A DNA stretch of 64,000 bases from Cupriavidus gilardii (GCF_008801915.1 NZ_VZOV01000025.1:1-64000); one strand, 5' to 3'. Shown: positions 14,009 to 22,931, numbered from the stretch's first letter. Translations and numbers: made by a program. Notes: generated by a model from the letters alone, not told the origin.

Positions 14009-16237
14009 TCACTTTCTTTGAGCCTGCAACACCCCGGACACCTCTTCGATCAGACCGAGCGCGCGCTGCAACTGCGTCGCCTCCGCCACCTCGGCGGTGA
14101 ACTGCATCCGTGCCACGCCCTTGCTGCTCAGCGTCTTGACCCCGGTGACGTTGATCTTCTCGCGCGACAAGACCTCGGAGATATCGCGCAGCAGCCCCTG
14201 GCGGTCGATCGCCTCGACGTGGATCGCCACCGGATAGACCGCGTCGCTCTTCTTGCCCCACTCGGTCTGGATGATCCGCTCGGGCGCGCGCGCCGCGAGC
14301 TGCTGGAAGGTATGGCAGTGGCGCCGGTGGATCGACACGCCGCGTCCGCGCGTGACGAAGCCGACGATGTCGTCGGGCGGCGCCGGCTTGCAGCAGCGCG
14401 ACATCTGCGTCATCAGCGAATCGACGCCGACCACCAGCACGCCGCTCTTGGCGCCGCGGGCGACGCTGGTGGCGCGGCTCTTCTTGGTGACCGCCTCCTC
14501 CTCGCTGACCTGCGGCGCCGCCTCGCCTTCCGGATGGCGCAGCGCCTGCTCGACGTGGCGCAGGCTGAATTCTTCCTTGGCCACCGCCGCATACAGTTCG
14601 TCCGGCGTCTTGAAGCCCAGCCGCGTCGCCAGCACGTCCAGATTGACCGCGGTCTTGCCCTCGCGCTGCAGCGTCTTGTCGATCAGCACGCGGCCCTGAG
14701 CGATGGTCTCCTGCGAATCGAGCGCGTTGAACCACGCGCGCACCTTGGCGCGCGCCCGCGAGCTGACCAGGTAGCCGAGGTCCGCATTGAGCCAGTCGCG
14801 CGAGGGCCCGCCCTGCTTGACCGCGACAATCTCCACCGTCTGGCCGTTCTTCAGCGGCGTGTTCAGCGGCACCATCGCGCCGTCCACGCGCGCGCCGCGG
14901 CAGCGATGGCCGAGGTCGGTATGCAGGTAGTAGGCGAAGTCGACCGGCGTCGCGCCCTGCGGCAGCGCCACCACGCGCGCCTGCGGCGTCAGCACGTAGA
15001 TGTGGTCATCGATCGCCGCATGCTTGAGCTGCTCCCACGGCGACTCGTCGTGCGCCACCGTGTGGTCGGCATCGTCCTTCCACGCCAACAACTGCCGCAG
15101 CCAGGCGATCTTCTCGTCGTAGCTCTCGTTGGCGGCGAACTGCCCACTGTAGCCCTTGCCGCCGGCCTCCTTGTAGCGCCAGTGCGCGGCCACGCCGTAC
15201 TCGGCGAAGTGGTGCATCTCGTGCGTGCGGATCTGCACCTCGAAGGCGCGCCCATCGTCGCCGATCACCACCGTGTGCAGCGACTTGTAGCCGTTGGCCT
15301 TGGGGCGGGAGATGTAGTCGTCGAACTCGCGCGGAATCGGTTGCCACACGTGGTGCACGATGCCGAGCACCGCGTAGCAGTCCTTGATGTCGTCGACGAT
15401 CACGCGGAAGGCGCGCACATCGTACAGATCGGCGAAGTCGAGATCCTTGCCGCGCATCTTCTTCCAGATGCTGTAGATGTGCTTGGGCCGGCCGCTGACC
15501 TCGGCGCGGATGCCGGCCGCGGCCAGCTCGCGCTGCAGCCGTTCGATCGCCTGCGAGATGTAGCCCTCGCGCTCGATGCGCTTCTCGTCGAGCAGCCGCG
15601 CGATGCGCTTGTAGGTGTCCGGCTGTTCGAAGCGGAAGGCCAGGTCTTCCAGCTCCCACTTCATCTGCCAGATGCCGAGCCGGTTGGCCAGCGGCGCGTA
15701 GATGTCCAGCGTTTCCCGCGCCACGCCGGGCAGCGGCGCGTTCTTGGTCTGTGCCAGCCAGCGCAGCGTCTGCAGCCGCGAGGCCAGACGCACCAGCACG
15801 ACGCGGATGTCCTGGGCGAAGGCCAGCAGCATCTTGCGCAGCGCCTCGACCTGCTCGTGGCGCGCCTGCGCCTCGTTGCGCGAGGACGGCGCCTCGACGG
15901 CATCGCCGCGATTGACGGCGATCGCGCCAATGCGCAGCAGCTGGCGCACGTCCTTGACCAGGCGGGTGACCTCGTCGCCGAAGCGTTCGGGGATCTCGGC
16001 TTCGGTGTCCGGGACGAAGGCCGCCACCGGGAACAGGCAGGCCGCGGCGCGCGCGGCGTCGTCGATGCGCAGGCCGTCGAGAATGCGCAGCATCCCCTCG
16101 GCATGCGACAGCACGCTCTCGCCGGTGGGCAGCGCTACCGCCTGGCCATGCTCGCGAGCGTACGCCAGCGCCTGCTCGACCAGGCCCGCGTCCGGCGTAC
16201 CGGCGATCTGCCCGGCCGCGTCGGTGGACGTCACCAT
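14009..16237 (-). CDS. relA: GTP pyrophosphokinase RelA
   Basis: 742 residues. The N-terminal HD hydrolase region is degenerate (no H-D pair; F-P-V-A-A-F-V-P-D in its place), so ppGpp hydrolysis is not expected. The synthetase domain follows at about 230-360, with E-F-D-D-Y-I giving the ExDD motif of monofunctional RelA, K-A-N-G-Y-K-S-L-H-T and the H-F-A-E-Y-G-V-A-A-H-W motif. The TGS domain (Y-Y-L-H-T-D-L-G-H), a zinc-finger region with C-C and H-C-H, and a C-terminal ACT domain follow. RelA makes (p)ppGpp on ribosomes stalled by uncharged tRNA. It starts 90 bp after ridA. Confidence 0.95.
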   Translation of the reverse strand: MVTSTDAAGQIAGTPDAGLVEQALAYAREHGQAVALPTGESVLSHAEGMLRILDGLRIDDAARAAACLFPVAAFVPDTEAEIPERFGDEVTRLVKDVRQLLRIGAIAVNRGDAVEAPSSRNEAQARHEQVEALRKMLLAFAQDIRVVLVRLASRLQTLRWLAQTKNAPLPGVARETLDIYAPLANRLGIWQMKWELEDLAFRFEQPDTYKRIARLLDEKRIEREGYISQAIERLQRELAAAGIRAEVSGRPKHIYSIWKKMRGKDLDFADLYDVRAFRVIVDDIKDCYAVLGIVHHVWQPIPREFDDYISRPKANGYKSLHTVVIGDDGRAFEVQIRTHEMHHFAEYGVAAHWRYKEAGGKGYSGQFAANESYDEKIAWLRQLLAWKDDADHTVAHDESPWEQLKHAAIDDHIYVLTPQARVVALPQGATPVDFAYYLHTDLGHRCRGARVDGAMVPLNTPLKNGQTVEIVAVKQGGPSRDWLNADLGYLVSSRARAKVRAWFNALDSQETIAQGRVLIDKTLQREGKTAVNLDVLATRLGFKTPDELYAAVAKEEFSLRHVEQALRHPEGEAAPQVSEEEAVTKKSRATSVARGAKSGVLVVGVDSLMTQMSRCCKPAPPDDIVGFVTRGRGVSIHRRHCHTFQQLAARAPERIIQTEWGKKSDAVYPVAIHVEAIDRQGLLRDISEVLSREKINVTGVKTLSSKGVARMQFTAEVAEATQLQRALGLIEEVSGVLQAQRK

Positions 16238-16327
16238 GTCACCACTTCCCCTGCTGCACCTTTCAACCTACCTTCAATGCACCCTCAACGCACCTTCAAC
16301 GCCATTCGAACCAATACGCGTTCCGGC

Positions 16328-16690
16328 TCAATTCAGCGCCGCGGTGACCACCACTTCGATCCGATACTTCGGATTGGCCAGCTTCGCTTCGACCGTCGCG
16401 CGCGGCGGCGTATTGCCCTGCGGCACCCATTCGTCCCAGACCTCGTTCATCGCGCCGATATCGGCGATGTCGGTCAGGAAGATCTGGCACGACAGGATGC
16501 GCGTCTTGTCGCTGCCGGCCTCGGCCAGCAGTCGGTCGATATGGCCGAGCACCTCGCGGGTCTGGCCGCGGATATCGGCGTCGGGATCGACCTCGGGCAC
16601 CTGGCCGGCCACGTAGACCACGCCGTTGTAGACGGCATATTCGGAAAGGCGTTTGCCCACATTGGCGCGTTTCAGTTCGGTCGTGCTCAT
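16328..16690 (-). CDS. RidA-family enamine/imine deaminase
   Basis: 120 residues from ATG 16690 (M-S-T-T-E-L-K-R). YjgF/RidA fold with the conserved arginine in K-Y-R-I-E-V-V near the C-terminus, which holds the carboxylate of enamine/imine substrates. Family members release ammonia from reactive 2-aminoacrylate formed by PLP enzymes, but many paralogues differ. It lies 53 bp after the hydrolase gene and 90 bp before relA in one direction, probably an operon. Confidence 0.88.
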   Translation of the reverse strand: MSTTELKRANVGKRLSEYAVYNGVVYVAGQVPEVDPDADIRGQTREVLGHIDRLLAEAGSDKTRILSCQIFLTDIADIGAMNEVWDEWVPQGNTPPRATVEAKLANPKYRIEVVVTAALN

Positions 16691-16743
16691 CGTTCTATGA
16701 AGGCAGCCTGCGCTGCTCTGGGTTGACTGGCGCGGCAAGGGGC

Positions 16744-17634
16744 TCAGGCCCCTGCCGTGCCGATGAAGAATTCTCGCGCAATGGCGATCTGCGCCGGATC
16801 GACGAAGGTCGGCGCATGGCCCACGTCCGGCACCTCGACCGAACGCACCTGCTTGCCGCGCGACACCATCTCGGCGACAGTTTCGCGCGTCAGCAGGTCG
16901 GACTGCGCGCCGCGCACCACCAGCACCGGCACCGGAATCGCCTCGAACATGCGCCACATCGTCGCCTCGCCGGCCGCGGCCATCTCGGGCGTGGTCTCGC
17001 GGAACGGCACCGCCAGCGCGGGATCGTAGTGCAGGCCCCATTCCAGCCCTTCCGCGCCCTGCACCGGCTTCAGGATCGCGCCATTCAATTCGCGCCACTG
17101 CTCCGGCGTATGGCGGCCGAACGACGCACTGATGGTCTGCAGATACGCCAGCCCCTCCTCGAAGGTCTTGAAGCGGACCGGCAGCCCCAGATAGGAGCCG
17201 ATCCGCTCCAGCGCCGAGGCCGCGATGCGCGGGCCCACGTCGTTGAGCAGCAGCTTGCGCACCGGACTCTTCGGCAACGCGGCCAGCCCCATGCCGATCA
17301 GTCCGCCCATCGAGGTGCCGAACCAGTCCACCTGCTCGACGTTCAGTCGCGCGATCAGCGTCACCATGTCCGAGACGTACTGCGGCACGATGTAGCGGCG
17401 CGGATCGGCGAGCCAGTCGGAACGCCCGCGGCCGACCACGTCGGGACAGACCACGCGATATTCGCCGCTGAACGCGCGCGCGGCCTCATCGAAATCGCGG
17501 CCGGTGCGCGTCAGGCCGTGCACGCACATCAGCACGCGCGGATTGCTTGGGTCGCCCCACTCGTGGTACGCCATGCGGTGCAGGCCAGCGGGGCTGATGC
17601 ACTGCACGAAGCCGAGGCGCGGACTGGCTGACAT
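16744..17634 (-). CDS. Alpha/beta-hydrolase
   Basis: 296 residues with the alpha/beta-hydrolase fold: H-G-L-T-R-T-G oxyanion loop (about 40-46), nucleophile elbow G-T-S-M-G-G (serine about 107), late aspartate after P-V-L-V-V-R-G, and histidine in D-V-G-H-A-P. The full triad is present. The substrate is not identifiable. It is first of the hydrolase-ridA-relA operon and is divergent from the 3-hydroxybutyrate dehydrogenase gene. Confidence 0.88.
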   Translation of the reverse strand: MSASPRLGFVQCISPAGLHRMAYHEWGDPSNPRVLMCVHGLTRTGRDFDEAARAFSGEYRVVCPDVVGRGRSDWLADPRRYIVPQYVSDMVTLIARLNVEQVDWFGTSMGGLIGMGLAALPKSPVRKLLLNDVGPRIAASALERIGSYLGLPVRFKTFEEGLAYLQTISASFGRHTPEQWRELNGAILKPVQGAEGLEWGLHYDPALAVPFRETTPEMAAAGEATMWRMFEAIPVPVLVVRGAQSDLLTRETVAEMVSRGKQVRSVEVPDVGHAPTFVDPAQIAIAREFFIGTAGA

Positions 17635-17839
17635 CTTGACTCCCTACGCGAGGAACGCGAATAAGGCGCGGCAATGGCGCGCGACGGTAACCGCGACACA
17701 TGAGCGTCGCGCATGACGCCGCGGGGCGGCGCCGGCTGGGCAAAGCCCGATTGTACGCCAGCGCTACAATGCGACAGCAACGACGGCCGTGCCGCGGCGG
17801 CACGGCGCATTGCCATCCCATTTCTCCACGGAGGCTCAT

Positions 17840-18616
17840 ATGCTGAAGGGCAAGACGGCGCTGGTGACCGGTTCGACCAGCGGAATCGGTCTGGGCATCG
17901 CCCAGGCGCTGGCGGCGCAAGGCGCGCATCTGATCGTCAACGGTTTCGGCGATGTGGACGGCGCCAGGCGCCAGATCGAGCAGGCCGGCAGCGGCATCCG
18001 CGTCGGCTATCACGGCGCCGACATGAGCAAGGCCGCCGAGATCGAGGACATGATGCGCTATGCCGACAGCGAGTTCGGCGGCGTCGATATCCTGGTCAAT
18101 AACGCCGGCATCCAGCATGTGGCCAATATCGAGGACTTCCCGATCGAGCGCTGGGACGCGATCATCGCGATCAACCTGACCTCGGCCTTCCACACCACGC
18201 GGCTCGCGCTGCCCGGCATGAAGCGCAAGGACTGGGGGCGCGTGATCAACGTCGCGTCGACCCACGGACTGGTTGCCTCGGCGCAGAAGTCCGCCTATGT
18301 CGCCGCCAAGCATGGCATCGTCGGCCTGACCAAGGTCACCGCGCTGGAGACCGCGCAGACCGGCGTCACCGCCAACGCGATCTGCCCGGGCTGGGTGCTG
18401 ACGCCGCTGGTGCAGAAGCAGGTCGAAGCCCGTGCCGAGCGCGAGGGCATCCCCATCGAGCAGGCCAAGCGCGAGCTGGTGCTGGAGAAGCAGCCCTCGG
18501 GGCAGTTCGTCACGCCGGACGAGCTCGGCGCGCTGGCGGTCTTCCTGGCAAGCGACGCCGCGCGCCAGGTGCGCGGCGCGATCTGGAACATGGATGGAGG
18601 CTGGGTCGCGCAGTGA
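17840..18616 (+). CDS. 3-hydroxybutyrate dehydrogenase
   Basis: 258 residues from ATG 17840, which has GGAGG upstream. SDR fold: T-G-S-T-S-G-I-G NAD-binding loop (9-16), N-N-A-G, and catalytic Y-V-A-A-K. The P-G-W-V-L-T-P-L-V substrate loop and length match D-3-hydroxybutyrate dehydrogenase. It oxidises (R)-3-hydroxybutyrate to acetoacetate with NAD+ in polyhydroxybutyrate mobilisation. The acetoacetate CoA-transferase scoAB lies 600 bp downstream on the other strand, supporting the call. Confidence 0.9.
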   Translation: MLKGKTALVTGSTSGIGLGIAQALAAQGAHLIVNGFGDVDGARRQIEQAGSGIRVGYHGADMSKAAEIEDMMRYADSEFGGVDILVNNAGIQHVANIEDFPIERWDAIIAINLTSAFHTTRLALPGMKRKDWGRVINVASTHGLVASAQKSAYVAAKHGIVGLTKVTALETAQTGVTANAICPGWVLTPLVQKQVEARAEREGIPIEQAKRELVLEKQPSGQFVTPDELGALAVFLASDAARQVRGAIWNMDGGWVAQ

Positions 18617-18636
18617 TGGCGTGCTCAGCAAAGACG

Positions 18637-19137
18637 ATGAAGCGAAGAGAAGTCCTGAAGGGCCTGCTTGCAGGCGCTACGCTGTCGGCCGGCCTGCTGC
18701 CGCTCGCCGGGGCCGCAACCCCGGCGGCGAAGGCCTCGGCCACCGGCACCCCGATCGAGGTCTACAAGAGCCCGCTGTGCGGTTGCTGCGATGGCTGGGT
18801 CGCGCATCTGCGCGAGCATGGCTTCGAGGTCAAGGTGCACGACGTCCAGGACACCGGCGTGCACCGCGCGCGCCTGGGCATGCCGGAGCGCTTCGGTTCC
18901 TGCCATACCGGCGTCGTCGGCGGCTATGCGATCGAGGGCCATGTGCCGGCCGCCGAGATCCGCAAGCTGCTGGCAGGCAAACCGAAGGCGGTCGGGCTTG
19001 CCGTGCCAGGCATGCCGGTCGGCTCGCCCGGCATGGAGCAGGGATCGCGTGTCGATCCGTATTCGGTGCTGCTGGTGCGGGCCGACGGCGGCGCGTCGGT
19101 TTTCGCGCGCTATCCCGCTTCCGCCGTGGCGCGCTGA
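18637..19137 (+). CDS. DUF411 metal-binding-type protein, exported
   Basis: 166 residues from ATG 18637 (M-K-R-R-E-V-L-K), with a twin-arginine-like start and hydrophobic segment ending A-G-A-A-T-P; longer starts at 18613/18616 overlap the dehydrogenase stop. The mature part has the DUF411 signature: S-P-L-C-G-C-C near the N-terminus, G-S-C-H-T-G, and P-G-M-P-V-G-S-P-G-M-E. The cysteines suggest copper or another soft metal, but the family function is uncharacterised. It overlaps or abuts the dehydrogenase gene, so the two may be co-transcribed. Confidence 0.85.
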   Translation: MKRREVLKGLLAGATLSAGLLPLAGAATPAAKASATGTPIEVYKSPLCGCCDGWVAHLREHGFEVKVHDVQDTGVHRARLGMPERFGSCHTGVVGGYAIEGHVPAAEIRKLLAGKPKAVGLAVPGMPVGSPGMEQGSRVDPYSVLLVRADGGASVFARYPASAVAR

Positions 19138-19170
19138 CCGGCGCTGACCGGCGGTGAGCGGCGCTGACCG
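19131..19170 (+). repeat. Four tandem decamers at the DUF411 stop codon
   Basis: GCGCTGACCG is repeated three times exactly and once with two changes (GCGGTGAGCG) in 19131-19170. The first copy contains the DUF411 stop codon TGA (19135-19137). It lies immediately before a terminator. Probably a slippage-derived repeat. Confidence 0.8.
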
Positions 19171-19183
19171 GCGCCCTGGTCAA

Positions 19184-19216
19184 TAAAAAACCCCGCCTCC
19201 ATCGAGGCGGGGTTTT
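19184..19216. terminator. Bidirectional terminator between DUF411 and scoB
   Basis: CCCCGCCTC (19191-19199) pairs with GAGGCGGGG (19204-19212), flanked by six A upstream and TTTT downstream. It serves both convergent transcripts. Confidence 0.9.
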
Positions 19217-19243
19217 ACGTTGCGCCAGGCGACCGCGCCCGCC

Positions 19244-19882
19244 TTACAGCAGCGGCACGCCGGTCTTGCTCTGGATCTCCTCGCGGCTGACGCCCGGTGC
19301 GGTCTCGACCAGCTTCAGACCTTGCGGCGTGACATCCATCACGCCCAGGTCGGTGATGATCTGGTCGACCACGCCCACGCCGGTCAGCGGCAGCGTGCAG
19401 GCCTCCAGGATCTTCAGGTCCTCGCTGCCGTCCTTCTTCTTGGCGGTATGTTCCATCAGCACCACCACGCGGCCGACGCCGGCCACCAGGTCCATCGCGC
19501 CGCCCATGCCCTTGACCATCTTGCCGGGGATCATCCAGTTGGCCAGGTCGCCCTTCTGGCTGACCTGCATCGCGCCGAGGATGGCCAGGTTGATATGGCC
19601 GCCGCGGATCATCGCGAACGAGTCCGCCGACGAGAAGATCGACGAGCCCGGCAGCGTGGTCACGGTCTGCTTGCCGGCATTGATCATGTCGGCGTCGACC
19701 TCTTCCTCGGTCGGGAACGGGCCGATGCCCAGCAGGCCGTTCTCGGACTGCAGCCACACCTCGACGCCCGGCGGCACATGGTTGGCCACCAGCGTCGGCA
19801 GGCCGATGCCCAGGTTCACATAGAAGCCGTCCTGCAGTTCGCGCGCGGCGCGCGCCGCCATTTCATCACGTGTCCATGCCAT
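19244..19882 (-). CDS. scoB: Succinyl-CoA:3-ketoacid CoA-transferase subunit B
   Basis: 212 residues, family length. G-I-G-L-P-T near the N-terminus and S-E-N-G-L-L-G, whose glutamate (E47) is the residue that carries CoA as a thioester. With subunit A it transfers CoA from succinyl-CoA to acetoacetate. It starts 18 bp after scoA, which precedes it in one operon. A related 3-oxoadipate CoA-transferase is possible, but the neighbouring hydroxybutyrate dehydrogenase favours acetoacetate. Confidence 0.92.
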   Translation of the reverse strand: MAWTRDEMAARAARELQDGFYVNLGIGLPTLVANHVPPGVEVWLQSENGLLGIGPFPTEEEVDADMINAGKQTVTTLPGSSIFSSADSFAMIRGGHINLAILGAMQVSQKGDLANWMIPGKMVKGMGGAMDLVAGVGRVVVLMEHTAKKKDGSEDLKILEACTLPLTGVGVVDQIITDLGVMDVTPQGLKLVETAPGVSREEIQSKTGVPLL

Positions 19883-19900
19883 GATCTGTCTCCTTGATCG

Positions 19901-20602
19901 TCAGGCCGCGGCACGCACGGTGCGCTGCTCGATGCGTTTCTCGGGATGGGCATTCAGCACGATGCGCTGCACGAAGATGCCCGGGGTGTGGACCTCGTCC
20001 GGATCGAGCTCGCCGATCTCGACGATCTGCTCGACCTCGGCGATGGTGACCTTGCCCGCCATCGCGCACATCGGGTTGAAGTTGCGCGCGGTGCGGCGGT
20101 AGATCAGGTTGCCGGCCTTGTCGGCCTTGTACGCCTTGACCAGCGCGACGTCGGCGGTCAGGGAGCGCTCCATCACGTATTGCTCGCCGTCGAATTCGCG
20201 GATCTCCTTGCCTTCGGCGACGATGGTGCCGACGCCGGTCTTCGTGAAGAAGGCCGGGATGCCGGCGCCGCCGGCGCGCAGCTTCTCGGCCAGCGTGCCC
20301 TGCGGCGTGAATTCGAGCTCGAGTTCGCCGGCCAGGTACTGGCGTTCGAACTCCTTGTTCTCGCCGACATACGACGAGATCATCTTGCGGATCTGCCGCG
20401 TGGCCAGCAGCAGGCCCAGGCCGAAGCCATCGACGCCGGCATTGTTCGAGATGCAGGTCAGCCCTTTCGCGCCGCTGTCGCGCAACGCCGCGATCAGGGC
20501 CTCGGGGATGCCGCACAGGCCGAAGCCGCCGACCGCGATGGTCTGTCCATCGCGGACCACGCCGGCAAGCGCCTCGGCGGCGCTGGCGTAGACCTTGTTC
20601 AT
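19901..20602 (-). CDS. scoA: Succinyl-CoA:3-ketoacid CoA-transferase subunit A
   Basis: 233 residues from ATG 20602, preceded by AAGGAG. G-G-F-G-L-C-G-I-P-E CoA-binding loop (about 24-33), S-N-N-A-G and G-G-A-G-I-P-A-F-F-T motifs of the alpha subunit. Forms the CoA-transferase with ScoB. It is divergent from the PAS-LuxR gene, with 173 bp between the two starts, making that regulator a candidate controller. Confidence 0.92.
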   Translation of the reverse strand: MNKVYASAAEALAGVVRDGQTIAVGGFGLCGIPEALIAALRDSGAKGLTCISNNAGVDGFGLGLLLATRQIRKMISSYVGENKEFERQYLAGELELEFTPQGTLAEKLRAGGAGIPAFFTKTGVGTIVAEGKEIREFDGEQYVMERSLTADVALVKAYKADKAGNLIYRRTARNFNPMCAMAGKVTIAEVEQIVEIGELDPDEVHTPGIFVQRIVLNAHPEKRIEQRTVRAAA

Positions 20603-20775
20603 ATCGTCTCTCCTTCCTCGATGATGTTCCCGGACGAGGCGGCGACGCCGCCCGCGGGTAACGTTACAATCGCTACGGCCGCGCCGGGCGGGACCCGGGC
20701 GCCGGCCGTCGACAGCGCTCCAAAGGATACGCAAGCCCCGCAGCGGACGCCAGTACGTAGAAATACATAAGGACA

Positions 20776-21321
20776 ATGCCTGCCATCGACTATCAGACCG
20801 CCTTCCAGCTGGCGCCGGTCGGCCTCGTGCTGTCGCGCGAGCGCAGGATCGAGGACTGCAACGACGAGGTCTGCCGCATCTTCGGCACGACGCGGGAGGC
20901 GCTGATCGGCCAGTCGTTCCAGGTACTGTATCCGACCGCCGACGAGTTCGAGCGCACCGGCGCCCGCATCGTGCCGATCATGAACGCGCGCGGGCTCTAT
21001 TCCGACGAACGGATCATGAAGCGGGCCAACGGGGAACTGTTCTGGTGCCATGTCACCGGCCGCGCGCTGGACCGGCAGCAGCCGCTCGGGGCCGGCATCT
21101 GGAGCTTCGAGGACCTGTCGCAGAAGCGCCCGGTGACCGCGCAGCTGACCGCGCGCGAGCGCGATATCGCGGCCCAGCTGGTCGAGGGCAAGACCAGCAA
21201 GCAGATCGGCAAGTCGCTATCGATCAGCCCGCGCACCGTCGATATCTACCGGGCGCGGCTGATGAAGAAATACGGCGCGCATACCGCGGTCGATCTGGTG
21301 CAGCGGCTGGTCAATCATTGA
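20776..21321 (+). CDS. PAS-LuxR transcriptional regulator
   Basis: 181 residues. N-terminal PAS domain (about 8-110: A-P-V-G-L-V-L-S-R-E-R-R-I, then F-W-C-H-V-T-G-R), and C-terminal LuxR/FixJ helix-turn-helix (about 123-178: L-T-A-R-E-R-D-I-A, I-S-P-R-T-V-D-I-Y-R). There is no receiver aspartate domain, so the signal enters through PAS, which may bind a small ligand or cofactor. Divergent orientation with scoAB suggests it controls acetoacetate use. That link is inferred from position only. Confidence 0.87.
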   Translation: MPAIDYQTAFQLAPVGLVLSRERRIEDCNDEVCRIFGTTREALIGQSFQVLYPTADEFERTGARIVPIMNARGLYSDERIMKRANGELFWCHVTGRALDRQQPLGAGIWSFEDLSQKRPVTAQLTARERDIAAQLVEGKTSKQIGKSLSISPRTVDIYRARLMKKYGAHTAVDLVQRLVNH

Positions 21322-21339
21322 CCGTTGCGGCCCACCCAA

Positions 21340-21397
21340 GTCGCCACTCTCCCGCCCCTCTCCCGGCCACTCTCCGCACACGAGAAAGGGGCGCAAA
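21340..21397. repeat. GC-rich imperfect palindromic element at convergent junction
   Basis: CTCTCCCGCCCCTCTCCCGG, then a gap and G-A-G-A-A-A-G-G-G-G-C, lies between the stops of the PAS-LuxR and thioesterase genes. It resembles the better-preserved elements at 28322-28354 and 31535-31569, but its arms pair imperfectly. Confidence 0.5.
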
Positions 21398-21400
21398 CCC

Positions 21401-21802
21401 TCAGCCTTCCAGCAATTCCCGGATCGCCGCCGGCAGCGGCACCGATTTCTCCGCCTCGTAGTCGCACCAGACCACCTTGGCGCCGCCATCGGCGAACACG
21501 GTGTCCGCGTCGTCGCAGCGGCGGATTTCCGCCCGCGTCTCGAAGCTGCTGCGGCCCAGTTCGCCGGCGTAGACGCGGCATTCGATGTCGCCCGGATAGC
21601 GCAGCTGGCGCCGGAAATTCATATGGGCGTTGACGATCACCGGGCCCTGGCCGTTCTCGTCGCGGCCGTTGCAGCCCAACGATTCGAACCACGAGATGCG
21701 CGCCTGCTCCAGGTAGCGGAAATAGACGGTGTTGTTGACATGGCCCATCGCGTCCATGTCGCCCCAGCGGATCGGCATGCGCAGCGTGAAGACGTGTTTC
21801 AT
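21401..21802 (-). CDS. Hotdog-fold acyl-CoA thioesterase
   Basis: 133 residues. R-W-G-D-M-D-A-M-G-H-V-N-N-T-V-Y-F is the 4-hydroxybenzoyl-CoA-thioesterase/YbgC motif, with the catalytic aspartate in G-D-M-D. The rest is the short hotdog domain. It hydrolyses an acyl-CoA, the acyl chain unspecified. It lies 100 bp downstream of dctP in the same direction and could be on the same transcript, but a strong hairpin separates them. Confidence 0.85.
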   Translation of the reverse strand: MKHVFTLRMPIRWGDMDAMGHVNNTVYFRYLEQARISWFESLGCNGRDENGQGPVIVNAHMNFRRQLRYPGDIECRVYAGELGRSSFETRAEIRRCDDADTVFADGGAKVVWCDYEAEKSVPLPAAIRELLEG

Positions 21803-21849
21803 CGCGTATGGTTCGAGGTTGCCGTGTGGTTCGGGATCGGGCCGGATGG

Positions 21850-21879
21850 GCGTTCCCGCGCGGGCAGGCGCGGGAACGC
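21850..21879 (-). terminator. 12-bp hairpin after dctP
   Basis: GCGTTCCCGCGC (21850-21861) pairs perfectly with GCGCGGGAACGC (21868-21879), 6-nt loop. No T-run follows on the minus strand, so it may stabilise the dctP message end rather than act as a classical terminator. Confidence 0.55.
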
Positions 21880-21902
21880 TTCACGCCGGGCTCGCGCAGA
21901 AA

Positions 21903-22931
21903 TCAGCGCTTGGCGATGGCCGCCTCGGCCTTGCCGACCAGGTCGGCGCCGATCTGCTTCTTCCACTTGTCGTAGACCTTGGCGGTGGCCTTGCGGAAGG
22001 CGTCGTGCTCGGCGGGGCTCAGGTGCGTGACCTTGACGCCGTGCGCCTCCATCTCCTTCCAGGCCGGCGCGCCCGGCTCGGCCAGCCCCTTGCGGGCCAG
22101 CGCGACTTCCTGCTTGCCGGCATCGATCGCCGCCTGCCTGACGATCTCGCGGTCGGCCGGCGTCCAGCTTTCCCAGATCTGCTTGTTGACGACGAAGATC
22201 AGCGGGTCGGCGACATAGCCCCAGGTCGTCACGAACTTCTGGCCGACCGTGTACAGCTTGGCGGCGGCGAACACCGACTGCGGGTTCTCCTGGCCGTCCA
22301 CCGCGCCCGAAGCCATCGCCGGCTGCGCGTCGGCCCAGCTCATCTGCGTCGGGTTGGCGCCCAGCGCGTTGAACGTGTCGATATACAGCGGCGAGCCGAC
22401 GACCCGCAGCTTCAGGCCCTTCAGGTCTTCGGGCTTGCGGATCTCGCGCTTGGAGTTCGACACCTCGCGGAAGCCGTTTTCGCCCCAGGCCAGCGGCACC
22501 ACGCCGGCCTTCTCGAGCGTGGCGAACAGGTGCTTGCCGACCTCGCCTTGCGTCAGCGCATCGAGCGCCTTGTAGTCGGGCATCAGGAACGGCAGCGAGA
22601 ACAGGTTCAGCTCGCGCACCTGCGGCGACCAGTTGATGGTCGAGCCGATCGCCATGTCGATCACGCCCTGGCGAATCGCCGAGAATTCGCGGGTCTGGTC
22701 GCCGGCCACCAGCGAGGTGCCCGGATAGAGCTTGATATTGATGCGGCCGTTGGTGCGCTGGCGGACCAGATCGGCCCAGATCTCGCCGCCCTTGCCCCAC
22801 GGGAAGGCCGGGCCGAGCACCAGCGACATCTTGTATTCGGACTTGTAGGTCTGCGCCATCGCACCGGCGGGCGCGAGCGCGGCGGCGGCGATGGTGGCGG
22901 CCATCGACAGCATCAGGACACGGCGTTTCAT
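21903..22931 (-). CDS. TRAP transporter solute-binding protein (DctP family)
   Basis: 342 residues with a signal peptide (M-K-R-R-V-L-M-L-S, cut after A-M-A about residue 26). The mature protein has the DctP fold (Y-K-M-S-L-V-L-G, K-L-Y-P-G-T-S-L). It captures an organic acid in the periplasm for the membrane pair DctQM encoded just upstream. An 83-bp gap with a CCGGGG/CCCCGG hairpin (22992-23011) separates it from dctM, which would allow more binding protein than permease. The ligand is unknown. Confidence 0.92.
   Translation of the reverse strand: MKRRVLMLSMAATIAAAALAPAGAMAQTYKSEYKMSLVLGPAFPWGKGGEIWADLVRQRTNGRINIKLYPGTSLVAGDQTREFSAIRQGVIDMAIGSTINWSPQVRELNLFSLPFLMPDYKALDALTQGEVGKHLFATLEKAGVVPLAWGENGFREVSNSKREIRKPEDLKGLKLRVVGSPLYIDTFNALGANPTQMSWADAQPAMASGAVDGQENPQSVFAAAKLYTVGQKFVTTWGYVADPLIFVVNKQIWESWTPADREIVRQAAIDAGKQEVALARKGLAEPGAPAWKEMEAHGVKVTHLSPAEHDAFRKATAKVYDKWKKQIGADLVGKAEAAIAKR

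Noticed and set aside
13028..16726. 1232-codon open frame opposite thrS, tRNA-Val and relA
   Set aside because: It reads through a tRNA gene and two intact genes in antisense and has the typical Arg/Ala/Gly shadow composition.
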